Shown: piece by piece, positions 50,191 to 60,720 of the stretch
Layout: each line of letters opens with the position of its first letter
How positions within the stretch are numbered: position 1 is the first letter of the stretch
Source: Dioscorea cayenensis subsp. rotundata
Taxonomy: Eukaryota > Streptophyta > Magnoliopsida > Dioscoreales > Dioscoreaceae
DNA length: 64,000 nt
Reading direction: 5' to 3'
Assembly: GCF_009730915.1 (NCBI RefSeq)
Contig: NC_052475.1
Location: forward strand, 26,969,016 to 27,033,015
The notes under the pieces: generated by a model
Databases searched by the model: none
Seen by the model: only the letters and a program-made list of their open reading frames with translations
What the model was told of the DNA's origin: nothing
Translations under genes and position numbers: made by a program

Positions 50191-50600
50191 TATGCAACTA
50201 CAACTGCAGTCATATTGGTTCTATGTATTTTTTATAAAATTTTGGTGCTTCACTGGTTCTAGGTATGTTGTAAAAACTGCAATATTTTGGAAAACTGTTT
50301 CCAGAATGTCAGTTCAATTTTGTAAACCTGCAGACTTAGAATTCTGCAGGCTTGGTATTATGTAAACCTGCATATAAGAGTGTTAGAATTCTGCACACTT
50401 ATTATGCAACTACAGTCTTACTAGTTCTATGTATTTTGGTATAGAATTCTGGTACTTCATTGGTTCTATGTATGTTGTAAAGACTGCAATATTCTGGAAA
50501 CAGTTCAATTTTGTAAACCTGCAGACTTAGAATTCTGCAGGCTTGGTATTATGTAAACCTGCAGATGAGAGGGTTAGAATTCTCTAAACCTGCACACAAT
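50191..50600. repeat. ~210-bp tandem duplication in MULE-B subterminal region
   Basis: The segment starting TATGCAACTACA at 50191 is repeated at 50403 (period 212) with mismatches. Both copies contain GGTTCTATGTATnTTGTAAA and AAACCTGCAGACTTAGAATT blocks (50323 and 50516). Subterminal repeat arrays of this kind can hold transposase-binding sites in DNA transposons, but that role is not shown here. Confidence 0.75.
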
Positions 50601-51719
50601 TTTGTAAAAAAAATTATTACCATTGAATCAATAGCAGATACAGCTTTTCAATTCAGTTTTTTTTTTCTCCAGTTTTCTCCAGTTTTGTCAATGCAATTTT
50701 CTCTAGTTTTTTCTGTCGCTTTTTGCAAAAGTGTCCAGTGAAATCTTTTAAAATTTTGAAGTGAGTCTTATGCATTCAAAGTTGGAGTGAGTTAATATTT
50801 GGTTTTTGTCGAAAGATAACATCGGACTCAAAAATAAAAATTCATACTCAAATTCAAAACACAAACACATCCATTCATTGAAATCCTACCTTCATTGTTG
50901 TGGTACATCAAAGTTATTTTAAACTTAATCAATATGAAAGACAACACATTACACAATGAACCCTAAATCTATACCCGCAACCAGCATTCCAGCATCAACC
51001 ATGCTAAGCCCGCAGATTGAATCAACCGATATGATTTGATGTGCAAAATTGTGGGACTAAACAATATGATCTTGCTCCCTAAAAAAAGAATTAAAACAAA
51101 CAAGAAAAACAAAAAAACAACTTCTTCCTTCCCTTGCAGTCTAGAGTCTAGGTTTTGTGCCTCTCTCAATTCACTCGACCATCCTCCTTCTCCGCATCTA
51201 TATTGCCCGCCTTCTTCTCTAATGAGAGGAATTGCATCCGCTTTTCCCGTGGAGAAATGATGAAAATCCATATCGCCTCGACCTCCTCTTCTCGAGATGA
51301 AAGGGTAGTCCGTGGTGAAGTCCACATGGTTATCGGGTGATGTGGCTTTGCTCAGGGCGTGGCAACAAAAACAATGCCCCTCAACGGCCACATCACCTTA
51401 AATGACCGGATTTGGTCGTGGTCACCCTCGCTGAAATAAAAACACAACTTTGGATACCTTTTTGATACAAATTAAAGGTGGGATACCTTTTTGAAAAAAG
51501 GCATAAGATAGGTAACCTACCAAAAAAATTAACTCCGTGTTTTTTTACTAGTGATGTGCACAAACTTGACAATGGCTTGAGTTATAAGAATTTTAAGCCC
51601 CATTATTATGTAATATTTTTATTCTTTAAAGCTATCTTTAACATACCAATAAATAAATAAATAAATAGGCTTAAGAATTTTTGTAAAAAAATTAACACTA
51701 AATCCATAAATAAATGTAG

Positions 51720-52190
51720 ATAAACCACATATTTATTGAAAAAGAAAAAAACAAAGACAGAATCAAGAGCCTCTCACCGTAGTGAGGGGTACAACAAACA
51801 CAACGTAAAAAATACAAAAAAGCGTAATAACAAGAGGGGAGTCTAGAGAGGCGGAAGGCACCATCCGGGCAACCTCAGCCCTGCTTTAGACAGAAGCTCG
51901 AGCAACTACTCCTGAGCTATATCATGAGCAGGATCACTGTGATCGTAGTCTCAAGTCGAGGGAGTGCTTAATTTTATGAGAAGCTTCATTGAGTGATTAT
52001 CGATGTCTCATCGCCAGCCTATCGAAAAACCGTAAAATGAGTATATTAGCAATTTTAAAGATAATATTAATGTATGGCAAAGCATTTAAAATGAAAAAAA
52101 TACGAGTGTTTCTTTTCAATCTAGATATTCCAAAGAACAAAGACGGGAGACAAGATCCCGTGAGAATTCGTGTTGAGAGTCAATAGAGGG
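51720..52190 (-). mobile_element. 5'-truncated LINE fragment (3' end only)
   Basis: Contains the block AGCCTCTCACCGTAGTGAGGG (51767-51787), parallel to AGCCCCTCTCACCAGAAGGTGAGG (52253-52276) of the longer LINE next to it. Further shared blocks are a Cys/Arg-type region AGCTCGAGCAACTACTC, parallel to ATCGAGCAGCGAGGGACTACTC, and TTTCAATCTAGATATTCCA, parallel to CGCTCAATCCAGATATATTCCA. It appears to be the 3' ~470 bases of a related LINE, truncated at about 52190. Confidence 0.6.
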
Positions 52191-52615
52191 TAGCCATTTT
52201 GAAAAATGCGATAAAACCACGCCTTTTATCAAATAGCAAAGGATACAAGAGATAGCCCCTCTCACCAGAAGGTGAGGAACAAAAACTAAGTACAACATAA
52301 CAACAACGATTTAGAAAACGAGAAAAGCCAAAGATAAAAAGTCGGATGTATTTAAAAACACCGGCTCGATCATCGTCCCCGCCCAATCGAGCAGCGAGGG
52401 ACTACTCGGCTACATCCGGATCTTGATCGCTGTAATGAGTGGAGACTCGCACCAAGGAAATTGAGAGAGCGCTTTGATTCGTAGGGGATGCCTCGAGAGA
52501 GATTGTCGGTTACTACGAAGCTAAAGAAAACCAAGAGAGCAAAGATGTTAGCGTGATTTAAAAATAATAGTGTAGAACTAGTAAAGCATTGTTGAAAAAA
52601 ATATGGGTATTCCGC

Positions 52616-55600
52616 TCAATCCAGATATATTCCATAAGATCGCCGAAATGAAACCCTGATGCATCGGAGTTGAAGATTAATGGATGGTAAACCGTGTAGT
52701 CCAGAGCGAGGAGATAGATCTGTGAGGGAAGATCGGGTCAAAGAGTTGAAGAAAAATGCCCAGTATCTGCTTGAGAAGGGCACTAAGAAAAAGATGATCA
52801 AGGTCCTCCGAGGTATCGCGGGTATAAAACACAAGTATCGTGAGGTGTTTTGAAAGTCAGCACCTTCTTTTGAAAAAGATTTGTAAGAGTGAGAATTTTA
52901 TCCTCTCCAGAAGCCGCCAGTAAAAAGAGTTATTTTTTGCTAGGACTACGAGTTTTCCAGAAATGCGAGTAGAGTGGACTACGCAATCCACCGCCAATAA
53001 GGAATTTGTAAAAGGATTTGATGATGAACTTCCCATTTTTCCAAAACACAGCTTAGGAGAATCGTCCCCGGTTTAATTTTATGCAAGACCGAAAGGGGTA
53101 AAAGAGCTGGAATAACACCCTCCGTAAGAAAGATTTGTTTCGGGTGGAGTATAAGACAAAAACTCCAGTTGGGCTTCGCTTTAGGTAGTTGATGTATATG
53201 ATTTTGGCCCGACCCACAATTTGGGTTGCAAGATAGTTTCCACCACCATTTCCCAAGCAAGGCTATATTAAAATCACGAAGATTGAGAATTCCCCGCACC
53301 CACCCATGTCTTTGGGTCTAGTGATCCTATTCCAAGCAACCAACCTAATACCTTTTGGAACCCAAATCAAGTCCTTTCCATAAGAAATCTCTACTGATTT
53401 GATCAATATCTTTGATCACCCAGTGGGTAGTTTTGAATATCGACATCCAAAGTAGACTGGAACAGCTTGAGAGCACTCGAATTAATAAGAGTTAAACGAC
53501 CACCTAGGGATAAGTAATTTGCTTTCCAAGGGGTGAGTCTAGAGCGCACCGCTCCAATGAGTTTATCCCGCCCTAGGCGCTCTGGCCTTTTTCCGTAAAA
53601 GGGGGACCCCTAAATAGGGTGATGGGTAAACAATTTCTAGAGCAGATTAAGGATTCGGCGCTTGAGGAATGTGGTTGGAAACCATAATTTGTTGAATACA
53701 AACAGCTCTTAGAGAAATTAATTGACAGGCCAGAGGAACCTTCAAAAACATAAAGAATAAGCTTCATGATTCGGAGATCATCTTGACCCCCGGCAGAGAA
53801 AATTAACGAGTCATCAAGATATTGAAGGTGGCGGATGCTATCAAATTGGTTCAAAGGAACTCCCACGAGTACTTTTGGATCTAAGAGCATGAAAAGAACA
53901 TAGCGCCAAGACATCGCAGACCCAAAGCAAATAGAAGAGGGTGAAAGAGGATCACCTTGTCGCAATCCTCTTCTACATCGGATATACCCCGGGTAGTACC
54001 ATTGATGATGAATTGGGTCTTTACTAGCAGGGTAGAATAGTGTGAATCCAAGATAGCCATCTAGGTCCAAAACCCTCTAGCAAAGAAGGGACATCAAGAA
54101 GGAAATTCCAATCAAGAGAGTCAAAGGCTTTAGCAAAGTCAACTTTGAAAACATAGCCAAGTGATTTCCGTTTTTGCAGATTGAAAATTACTTGAGCTCC
54201 AATAATATTATCCGCAATACATCCGCCCTCTAATAAAGCCGGATTGGAAATCATCCACCAGGTTGCTAATCACTGAGCTTAAGCGAGAGGCGAGAATCTT
54301 AGAAATGATTTTACAAGTGGAGTTAATTAGACTAATAGGACGATAGTCAGAGACCTCCCCTGGTGCATTGGTTTTTGCAATGAGAGCGATGTGAATCCAA
54401 TTTAGATGCTCGTAGTTGAGGGATCCGTCATAGAAATCGTCAAAAAGTTTAACTAAAGTGTCCTCGAAGGGTGGTCCAGTGTTTTTGGAAAAATAAAGGA
54501 AATCCATCCCACTGGGAGCTTTATCGAGGGTTTAAGTCAAAGACAAAGCATGTTTTATCTCATCTAAGGAGAAAAGGGTGATTCAAGATGAGAAAGATCA
54601 ATTCTCTTTTATAATCAAATAAGTGTTTGCCAATCAAGTAGAAACCTATTAGGTAGAGGAGAACCAAAGAGAGTATGATAATAATCATTGAAGATTCTAC
54701 CAATTTGCACATTACCTTCAGATCCAGATGGGTCATGTTATGGCGAATGCGAGGAATATGATTTTTTTGTTTTTTTCCGCCATTAGCAAATTGGTGAAAG
54801 AATTTTTGTGTTTAGATCCCCTCTTTAAGCCAAGTGATTCTCGGATCTCTGCTCCAGAGAATTTCCTCCGATTTAGAATAGAGTAGAGCTCCGATCGAAT
54901 TTGGGATAGGCGATTGGATTCATCCACCGAGAGAATTCTACTTTCGCCAATGGTGTCAAGGGAGTTTAATTCAGCTAGTAAATTTTTTTCTTAAGGAGAT
55001 TTGAAGCATCAAATGTATTCTTTGACCAAAGGCGAAGATTGGCTTTTTAAAATGAGATAGTTTTTTTGGATAGGGATGTAAGCTCATGCACCCAATAGGG
55101 TTAATTTCCATCCACCACTCCCTCGAATAAGGGATTCTAATTGAGGGTTGGTGTACCGAATTTCTCAACTCTAAAAAGTCGGGATCGCAAAAGATGATCT
55201 CCGAAATCGAGACAAATAGGAGAATGATCGGATCCAATTCTGGGGAGAGCAAGTTGAGAAGATCTAGGGAATAAGGAAGGCCAATTATGAGAGTACAAGA
55301 ATCTGTCTAAACGAATCCAAATGGGATCAGCTTGACCATTGGTCCAGGTAAATTTTCTCCCGATAATGGGAGGGTCAATGAGATTAAGTTCGCAAAGTAT
55401 GTTTTGAGAGATGGAGATGTCCCTAGGGTTGAAAATACCATTATTTTTATCATCAAGAGTGAACACAGTATTGAAGTCTCCACAGATCACCCAAGGAATA
55501 GTGATGAGATTTCTTAAATAACGGAGTTCATTCCAGAAATCAGATCTAGTGGAACGAGAGTTTGGGCCATAAACACTGGTACAAGCCCAGATAGAGTTGT

Positions 55601-55905
55601 TAACTCTGTTGGAAAATTTAATGGTGATGGAGAATGACCCTTTATGAAATAGGGTTCCAAAAAAACTTGGGAGTCGTCCCCAGTGCAACAATAATACCTC
55701 CAGCAGTACCAAGTGCCGGTAAGAAATCAAAGGTATCTAGGCGCTTACCACCAATCGATCTCCAGGTGGAACAATGGAGATCAAGAAGTTTGATTCTCAA
55801 GACAAGCTATGTCTACTTGTGAAGATAAAATGACATCTTTAACTAGGTGGCGCTTTTGAGGGTCCGCCAAGACCCTCTAACGCTCCAGACTTTTAGAATT
55901 TTCAT
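52616..55905 (-). pseudogene. LINE ORF2: endonuclease and reverse transcriptase, broken
   Basis: Starts near the ATG at 55905 (MKILKVWSVRG, the usual LINE endonuclease opening) but shifts frame within 25 codons. The endonuclease is clear at 55730-55137: WACTSVYGPN, ICGDFNTV, KFTWTNG, LDRFL and GSDHSPI hold the catalytic Asn, Asp and His. The reverse transcriptase spans ~54507-53573: YRPISLINSTCKIISKILA, VDFAKAFDSLDW (first Asp), GLRQGDPLSP and YLDDSLIF (the catalytic Asp pair, Leu where Ala is usual). The C-terminal part at 53299-52616 resembles the zinc-binding reverse-transcriptase tail. At least five frame breaks are visible. Confidence 0.88.
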
Positions 55906-55980
55906 AAGAAACAAGTAGAACTAGCGCTGATCTCGGAGGAGATCCAGTAGCGATTAGAGGTTCTTTCCTTTTCAACCGAG

Positions 55981-58575
55981 CTAATTTTTTTCTAGGCATT
56001 TGGATTTATGATTAGGAGATCCAAGGAATTTAATGCCACAAGAGTTGCTATAATTAATAAGTTGAGCATCAGTCCAAGAAGAGAAAACTGAGTTAATGAG
56101 GTTAGGCGTACCTTCTCGTGGATCATCAGGTATTTTCTTCTTTGAAGATCTAGGCGGATGTGGGACAAAACCTGCTTCTTCGTTCCAACGCCCAGAAGGT
56201 TTCTTGGGCCTGTCGCTTCTTCTAATTTGCTTCGCTACAATTGGCTGTAAGTCTGGAGTATTTCCCATTGTACCAGTTTCTTCTGAAGCAATATCAGCTG
56301 CAGTGGAGAAGGATAAAGCATCAGGCATCTGCTCATCTTCTGTGTCAGGTGGTTGAACAATTTGATCAGTGTGACTGAGATATTCATCTTCTAGAAGGAT
56401 GTCATCATCGCAATTTCATTCTCAAGAATGTCCTCATCATCGCCCCCAATCAAGAAGTTCTTCATCAGAGGGATCCTCTAAAGAGACGTCTTGGGGTGAG
56501 GGGTCTTGAGTGTAGAATTTGTCCGAGTTGATACTTGGAATCAAGGTCCAGCCACCATGAATAAAAATCCATTTATACCCAACTGGAATTGGGATAGTCG
56601 GGGGAAGAAGTTCCAAGTGAATGGGGAGATTCCCCTGTGGATGTGTCTCGTAGGATAGGGATCACGTAATCATTTTTGAAGAGGAGGAAGTGTTTCCGGG
56701 ATCGAATTAGCCGATTTAATGGGCTCCAAAAATGGTTGGAGTAGGAAGCCTATCACGAGGCAATGGATTTTTTTAAGAGGAGGATGTGTTAAATCTGAAG
56801 ATTGCTTATCTTGAGGCAAAAAATCATCAGTTGATTGCCTATCTAGAAGCATTAAATCATCAGTGGATTGCATATCTTGAGGCATTAAATCATCAGTGAA
56901 TGAGTGATCAATGATATGAGAATCTCGAGGCAAGCTCTACGTTGTGTGAGTAGAAAGCTTATCACAAGGCACCTGATCAGAAATAATGGGAGAGATCTGA
57001 TCAGAAATCTGATCCCGAGGAAGTGAGTGAGTGGGATTCTCTTCTGGGATTTGATCGTGGGATCATGTGAGGTAGCACGGGAATCCAGGGAGATGTTCTC
57101 ACCATGCAAGAGGGACGTATGCATGGTTCCAAATTGTATTTCGAAATCCCTATCTCGAGGCAAACCCACGGCCAAAGAGCGACCAATCAACCCTTTGCAC
57201 CGTATGCATAACAGATGCATCTCCGCTCATCGGGTTTCTCATGAAAAACCGACGAAGAACCAATGTATCCGGTCAGCTTCCGATCACCGGAAGGTTGTGG
57301 TTTAGCTCCCAGAGAATTACAACAATCAATCCTCGTCGGATGGCCAAGACCGGAGCTATGCTCAATGGTCTCGCCGGGATTATCATCGACGGAAATTGTA
57401 AAAAGAGTCCCTTTACCTTTTGTCGACTTTTGGATGGACGTAAGAGAGTCATGGGGTAATGGAGCCGAAGGTAGAGAGCTGGGATTATCCGACAATCGCT
57501 TTGAGAGGATTTATGGGTCACCGGGCCCTGAACAACCTTCGATCGAAGCACATGAGTCCCATCGTCTTCTAGTTTCACTCTGAAGCTTCGAACACCAACA
57601 TCCACTGTGACTTCTAACGGGAAGCTGATCGGTTTATTAAGTCTAATCAGAGTTCTCAAATGTTCGAGGGAAATGTGCTCTTTCTTTTGAACATATATTA
57701 AGTCTCCAATTGGCCGAAGCACATCAACAATTGAGTCCCAATTCCAACAATGGAGTGGGAGGTTAGTTAGTCTCGATCCAGCTTGTAGCTTCCCAGGCAA
57801 AGAATCGCAGTGCGAACCAAGCTCGGCCGTCCAGAGAGAGAAGCTAATTTTGCAATGGCCAAGAGATGTGTTCGAGACAAAGGACTTCTCTTAACAACCG
57901 CGGTGGCATCTCTAGCTGATGCCATTGTAAGGACAAAATCGTCTGCAAAAGGAGTGATATGTTCACAAAGGGCGCTGCCCAGGCATTGTGGAAGACAGTC
58001 ATGGAGAGACTTCACACTTGCATTGCCAGATATTACACGAATAATGATCATTTTTTTGAGATCATCCTTGGATTTAAGGATTTCTTGGTGTCAGGATAAT
58101 GTGGAGAAGAGCAAAACGGGCACCTGATAGCAAGATGACCAGCTCCGTAGCAGCGCCTACAAGTGAGTAGATGTCTACAATCCTCAGATTTATGGCCAGG
58201 TCTAAGGCATTTTTTACAAACTTCGCCGGAATCCGGCGAGCGGCGACGCTTCGAAGGAGGTTGACCTGCAGCAGGGACAATGAGAGAAGAAGGATTGGCC
58301 TCCAAAGACGGAGGCGAATGTGCCACAGCAGCAGCATAAGATACGCCTTCCCTCACTGGGGAAACTTTGAAATCCAGACAGGCGGAAGAATATTGTGGGT
58401 TAGTGGTAAGATCCGGCCTAGAGGATCCAGAGTTTGCAACGAAAGAACGAGCACCCCTTCTAGATCCACCACGGTAACCCCCACGAGCTCCTCCGCGAAA
58501 GTACCGAGAGCTACCATGACCATCGTAAGCACCACCAGAGCCATCGCGAGAGCTTCCAAGGAATCTCATATCCAC
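55981..58575 (-). pseudogene. LINE ORF1: nucleic-acid-binding protein, broken
   Basis: N-terminus is Gly/Arg/Ser-rich (RYFRGGARGGYRGGSRRG), followed by two CCHC-type knuckles, CKKCLRPGHKSEDC and CRRCYGAGHLAIRC, near 58262-58105. The frame then shifts into a DUF4283-like segment (57800-57500; LPLHCWNWDSIVDVLRPIG). An Asp/Gln-rich tail contains an 11-residue repeat (56790-56910). The C-terminal end is DDPREGTPNLINSVFSSW at 56328-55981. Having the knuckles before the DUF4283-like region is the reverse of many dicot LINE ORF1 proteins. Function would be RNA binding during retrotransposition. Confidence 0.75.
56785..56900 (-). repeat. 33-bp coding minisatellite in LINE ORF1
   Basis: Three tandem copies encode TDDLMPQDMQS, TDDLMLLDRQS and TDDFLPQDKQS on the minus strand; on the plus strand the unit includes AAATCATCAGTKGATTGCMTATCT. 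A degenerate fourth copy follows (FTDDLMPQD). The unit length is a multiple of three, so expansion keeps the frame. Confidence 0.8.
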
Positions 58576-58620
58576 GCAGGAAATTGAAGATCCTCAACGA
58601 ATGGTCACATGTCGTAGATT

Positions 58621-59320
58621 ATTAATGAGAATAAGAAATGTATCTGATTTTCTTAATTTCAATATTTTTGTTATTTTAATCACAAGTCAGTTTGGTGTCG
58701 AAGCTACTCCAACAAATAATGAAAAGTACAAAAAGTAGATAAAAGATACTAGTAGTTTATTGTGAATATATCCTTTAAGACCTTACCAAATTGCATAATG
58801 ATTTGATTATGTTTTGATAGTCTTGGCCCAGACTGAGATGTTGAGAAAGTACTGGATAATGCTTGTGTAGCCGCACCCAACCTAGGGGCCTTTCTGGTGC
58901 TGAGAACTCTTCCTGCCACATAAGAGCCTTGTTGTGCAGGACTAACGGTTTGTCTTTCATAATGTCAACATTTTCTCTTGTTGAAGCTTCAATAATATCA
59001 GTAAATTAGCAGCTTCTGAAAATCAATTGATTAATTAATGATGGAGGATTTATTGAAGTATATGATGTTAAAGGACACACTATTGAAAGTGCCTTCAATG
59101 TTGCGTTTCATAATGCAGTGCATCCATCAAGGGCCTCATGCTTTATGGACATTTCAACTCATGTAGTAATTGAGTTATATTATAGATTCTTGTCGGCACT
59201 TTAGGAGAGACTTTCTTTGAGTAAAATTTGCCACTAGTTTGAGAAGGAAAGCTGTGGGAATCGTTGTTATGTGGAGGTTTGGATGTAATATATCAAAAAC
59301 TTTGTGCCAAGAAAGTTTGA
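58621..59320. other. Intergenic DNA with two unassigned open fragments
   Basis: A minus-strand open frame at 58960-58775 (MKDKPLVLHNKALMW...) and a plus-strand open stretch around 59049-59204 (FIEVYDVKGHTIESAF...) look more protein-like than random AT-rich DNA. Neither belongs to a family I recognise. Both may be remnants of a transposon or gene fragments. Confidence 0.3.
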
Positions 59321-60720
59321 TGATTTGTGATTTCCGCAAGTGCAGGGGTCGTATTAAATAATAATAGTGCGTAATAATGTAGAGTTGTTGATTTGCGAGG
59401 ACAAGAAGTACTAGTACTAACTAATTGTCTATTATCTAGTCAAATAAAAGCAAGATTGATAAACAAATTAAAAATGAATCAAAAGCTAAACAAACACAGT
59501 GCATTGGCAAAGACTCTATCTAGTATGGAAAAAAGGTATCCAGACAAGGAATCCCCCTAGGATGTTTTATTAAGTTCTAGATTAGGATATCCGACTATTA
59601 TTGAGATGATTAGACTATGAGAGTTCGTAAATCATGTTCACCCCTTTCTCAAGGAGATGGATGACTAATCCCTTGTTGAGTTAGGTTGAAATCGCTTCCC
59701 TACCTAGATACAATATGTTTGCATGAACACTTTATGACCTATAACAAGATTAACTCGGACTTCCTAAATCACACTAATCCCATCCTCAAGGCAATTAGTG
59801 ACTAATCCCCTACATGAATCATAGTCGGAATCTTTTCTTTACCTTTATGCAATATGATTGCAAGAACATTTGGCGAAATCTGGAGGTAAGGTAATTGCAA
59901 CTGGGTGAATTGAAGTATTCAACCCTCTACCCCTAGGTCTATGCTCACTTCACTTCAATTATGGTAGATTTATGTATAGAGATTTCTTAATCCCCTACAC
60001 ATGTATCAAGCATGAATTCGAGCTACACTATATAGAAATCATGGCATTAAAACATACAATTGAATCACAATCATAATGAACACAAAATGCATAGCTGAAA
60101 TCCAATGTTAAATACAAAAATTACATCTTAGGGTTCATCAATGTCCGAATACCTATAGAGGTTTAGTACCTTGTATAAAGGAGCGTGATACAATCAAAAG
60201 GAATGCAAATGCTATAAATAACATGATGAAGAAAAACCCGTTATGCTTCACACTCTTCTCCATATTAGGTTGCTAATTATATCTTCCCTAAAGAGCACTT
60301 GAGAATTTCCCCACTAGACGGTGCCTGTAATCCCCAAGAAGATTGGGTAGAATCTCCTCCCAAGGACCCATAGAAAATGCCCTTAAATCATTGCCAAAAC
60401 CCTTACCAAAAGATACCCAAAAACCTAGTGTTGGCCTTTTATAGTTCAAGAATTGGGCCCAGACATAGGGGGTGTGTAGTAGGCTGTGTATTTTAATTTG
60501 AACCGAAACCTTAAAACTTCATGAGAAGAACATGAGGTTGACCCTCAATTACACATGGTGTGTAAATTTACACGGCCTTGTATTAGGGTCTTGCTCTTTG
60601 GAGTCTTAATACTTAATCAATTTGACTCAAAATCACTCCAAATTCACTTCTTTTGCTACAAACATATAATTTGTGACCTAACCATGAATAAAAAATGAAT
60701 TAACTATTAAAAAAATATTA
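59321..60720. mobile_element. Possible LTR retrotransposon fragment
   Basis: The segment starts with TGATTTCCGCAAGTGCAGGGGTCG, resembling the primer-proximal or LTR-start motif (CGCAAGTGCACGGGTCG) common in several plant Gypsy-like elements. It is followed by phrases such as GACAAGGAATCCCCCTAGG and two related blocks (GAGTTCGTAAATCATGTTCACC at 59618-59640 and GACTTCCTAAATCACACTAATCC at 59758-59780, each followed by CAAGG and GACTAATCCC). No gag/pol domains seen and no second LTR found in the window. Low confidence. Confidence 0.35.

Larger units (their letters stand above)
45280..51535 (+). mobile_element. MULE-B: Mutator-like element, apparently with intact transposase
   Basis: About 6.3 kb. 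Terminal inverted repeats of ~150 bases at 45280-~45425 and ~51390-51535 are nearly identical (core GGTAGGTTACCTATCTTATG). One internal transcription unit reads left to right. A subterminal ~210-bp tandem duplication is at 50191-50600. The left flank carries CATTTTTCAC, but the right flank reads CGTGTTTTTT, so no target duplication is visible. The good state of terminal repeats and coding region suggests a recent, possibly autonomous element. It is the inverted counterpart of MULE-A. Confidence 0.9.
52191..58620 (-). mobile_element. L1-type LINE retrotransposon, long but decayed
   Basis: Reads on the minus strand from about 58620 to 52191. ORF1 lies at about 58575-55980 and ORF2 at about 55905-52616. 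All major blocks are present in order: CCHC knuckles, a DUF4283-like segment, AP-type endonuclease, reverse transcriptase and a C-terminal reverse-transcriptase zinc region. Multiple frameshifts and stops make it non-autonomous now. No clear poly(A) tail or target duplication could be fixed, because another LINE fragment abuts the 3' end. Confidence 0.88.
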
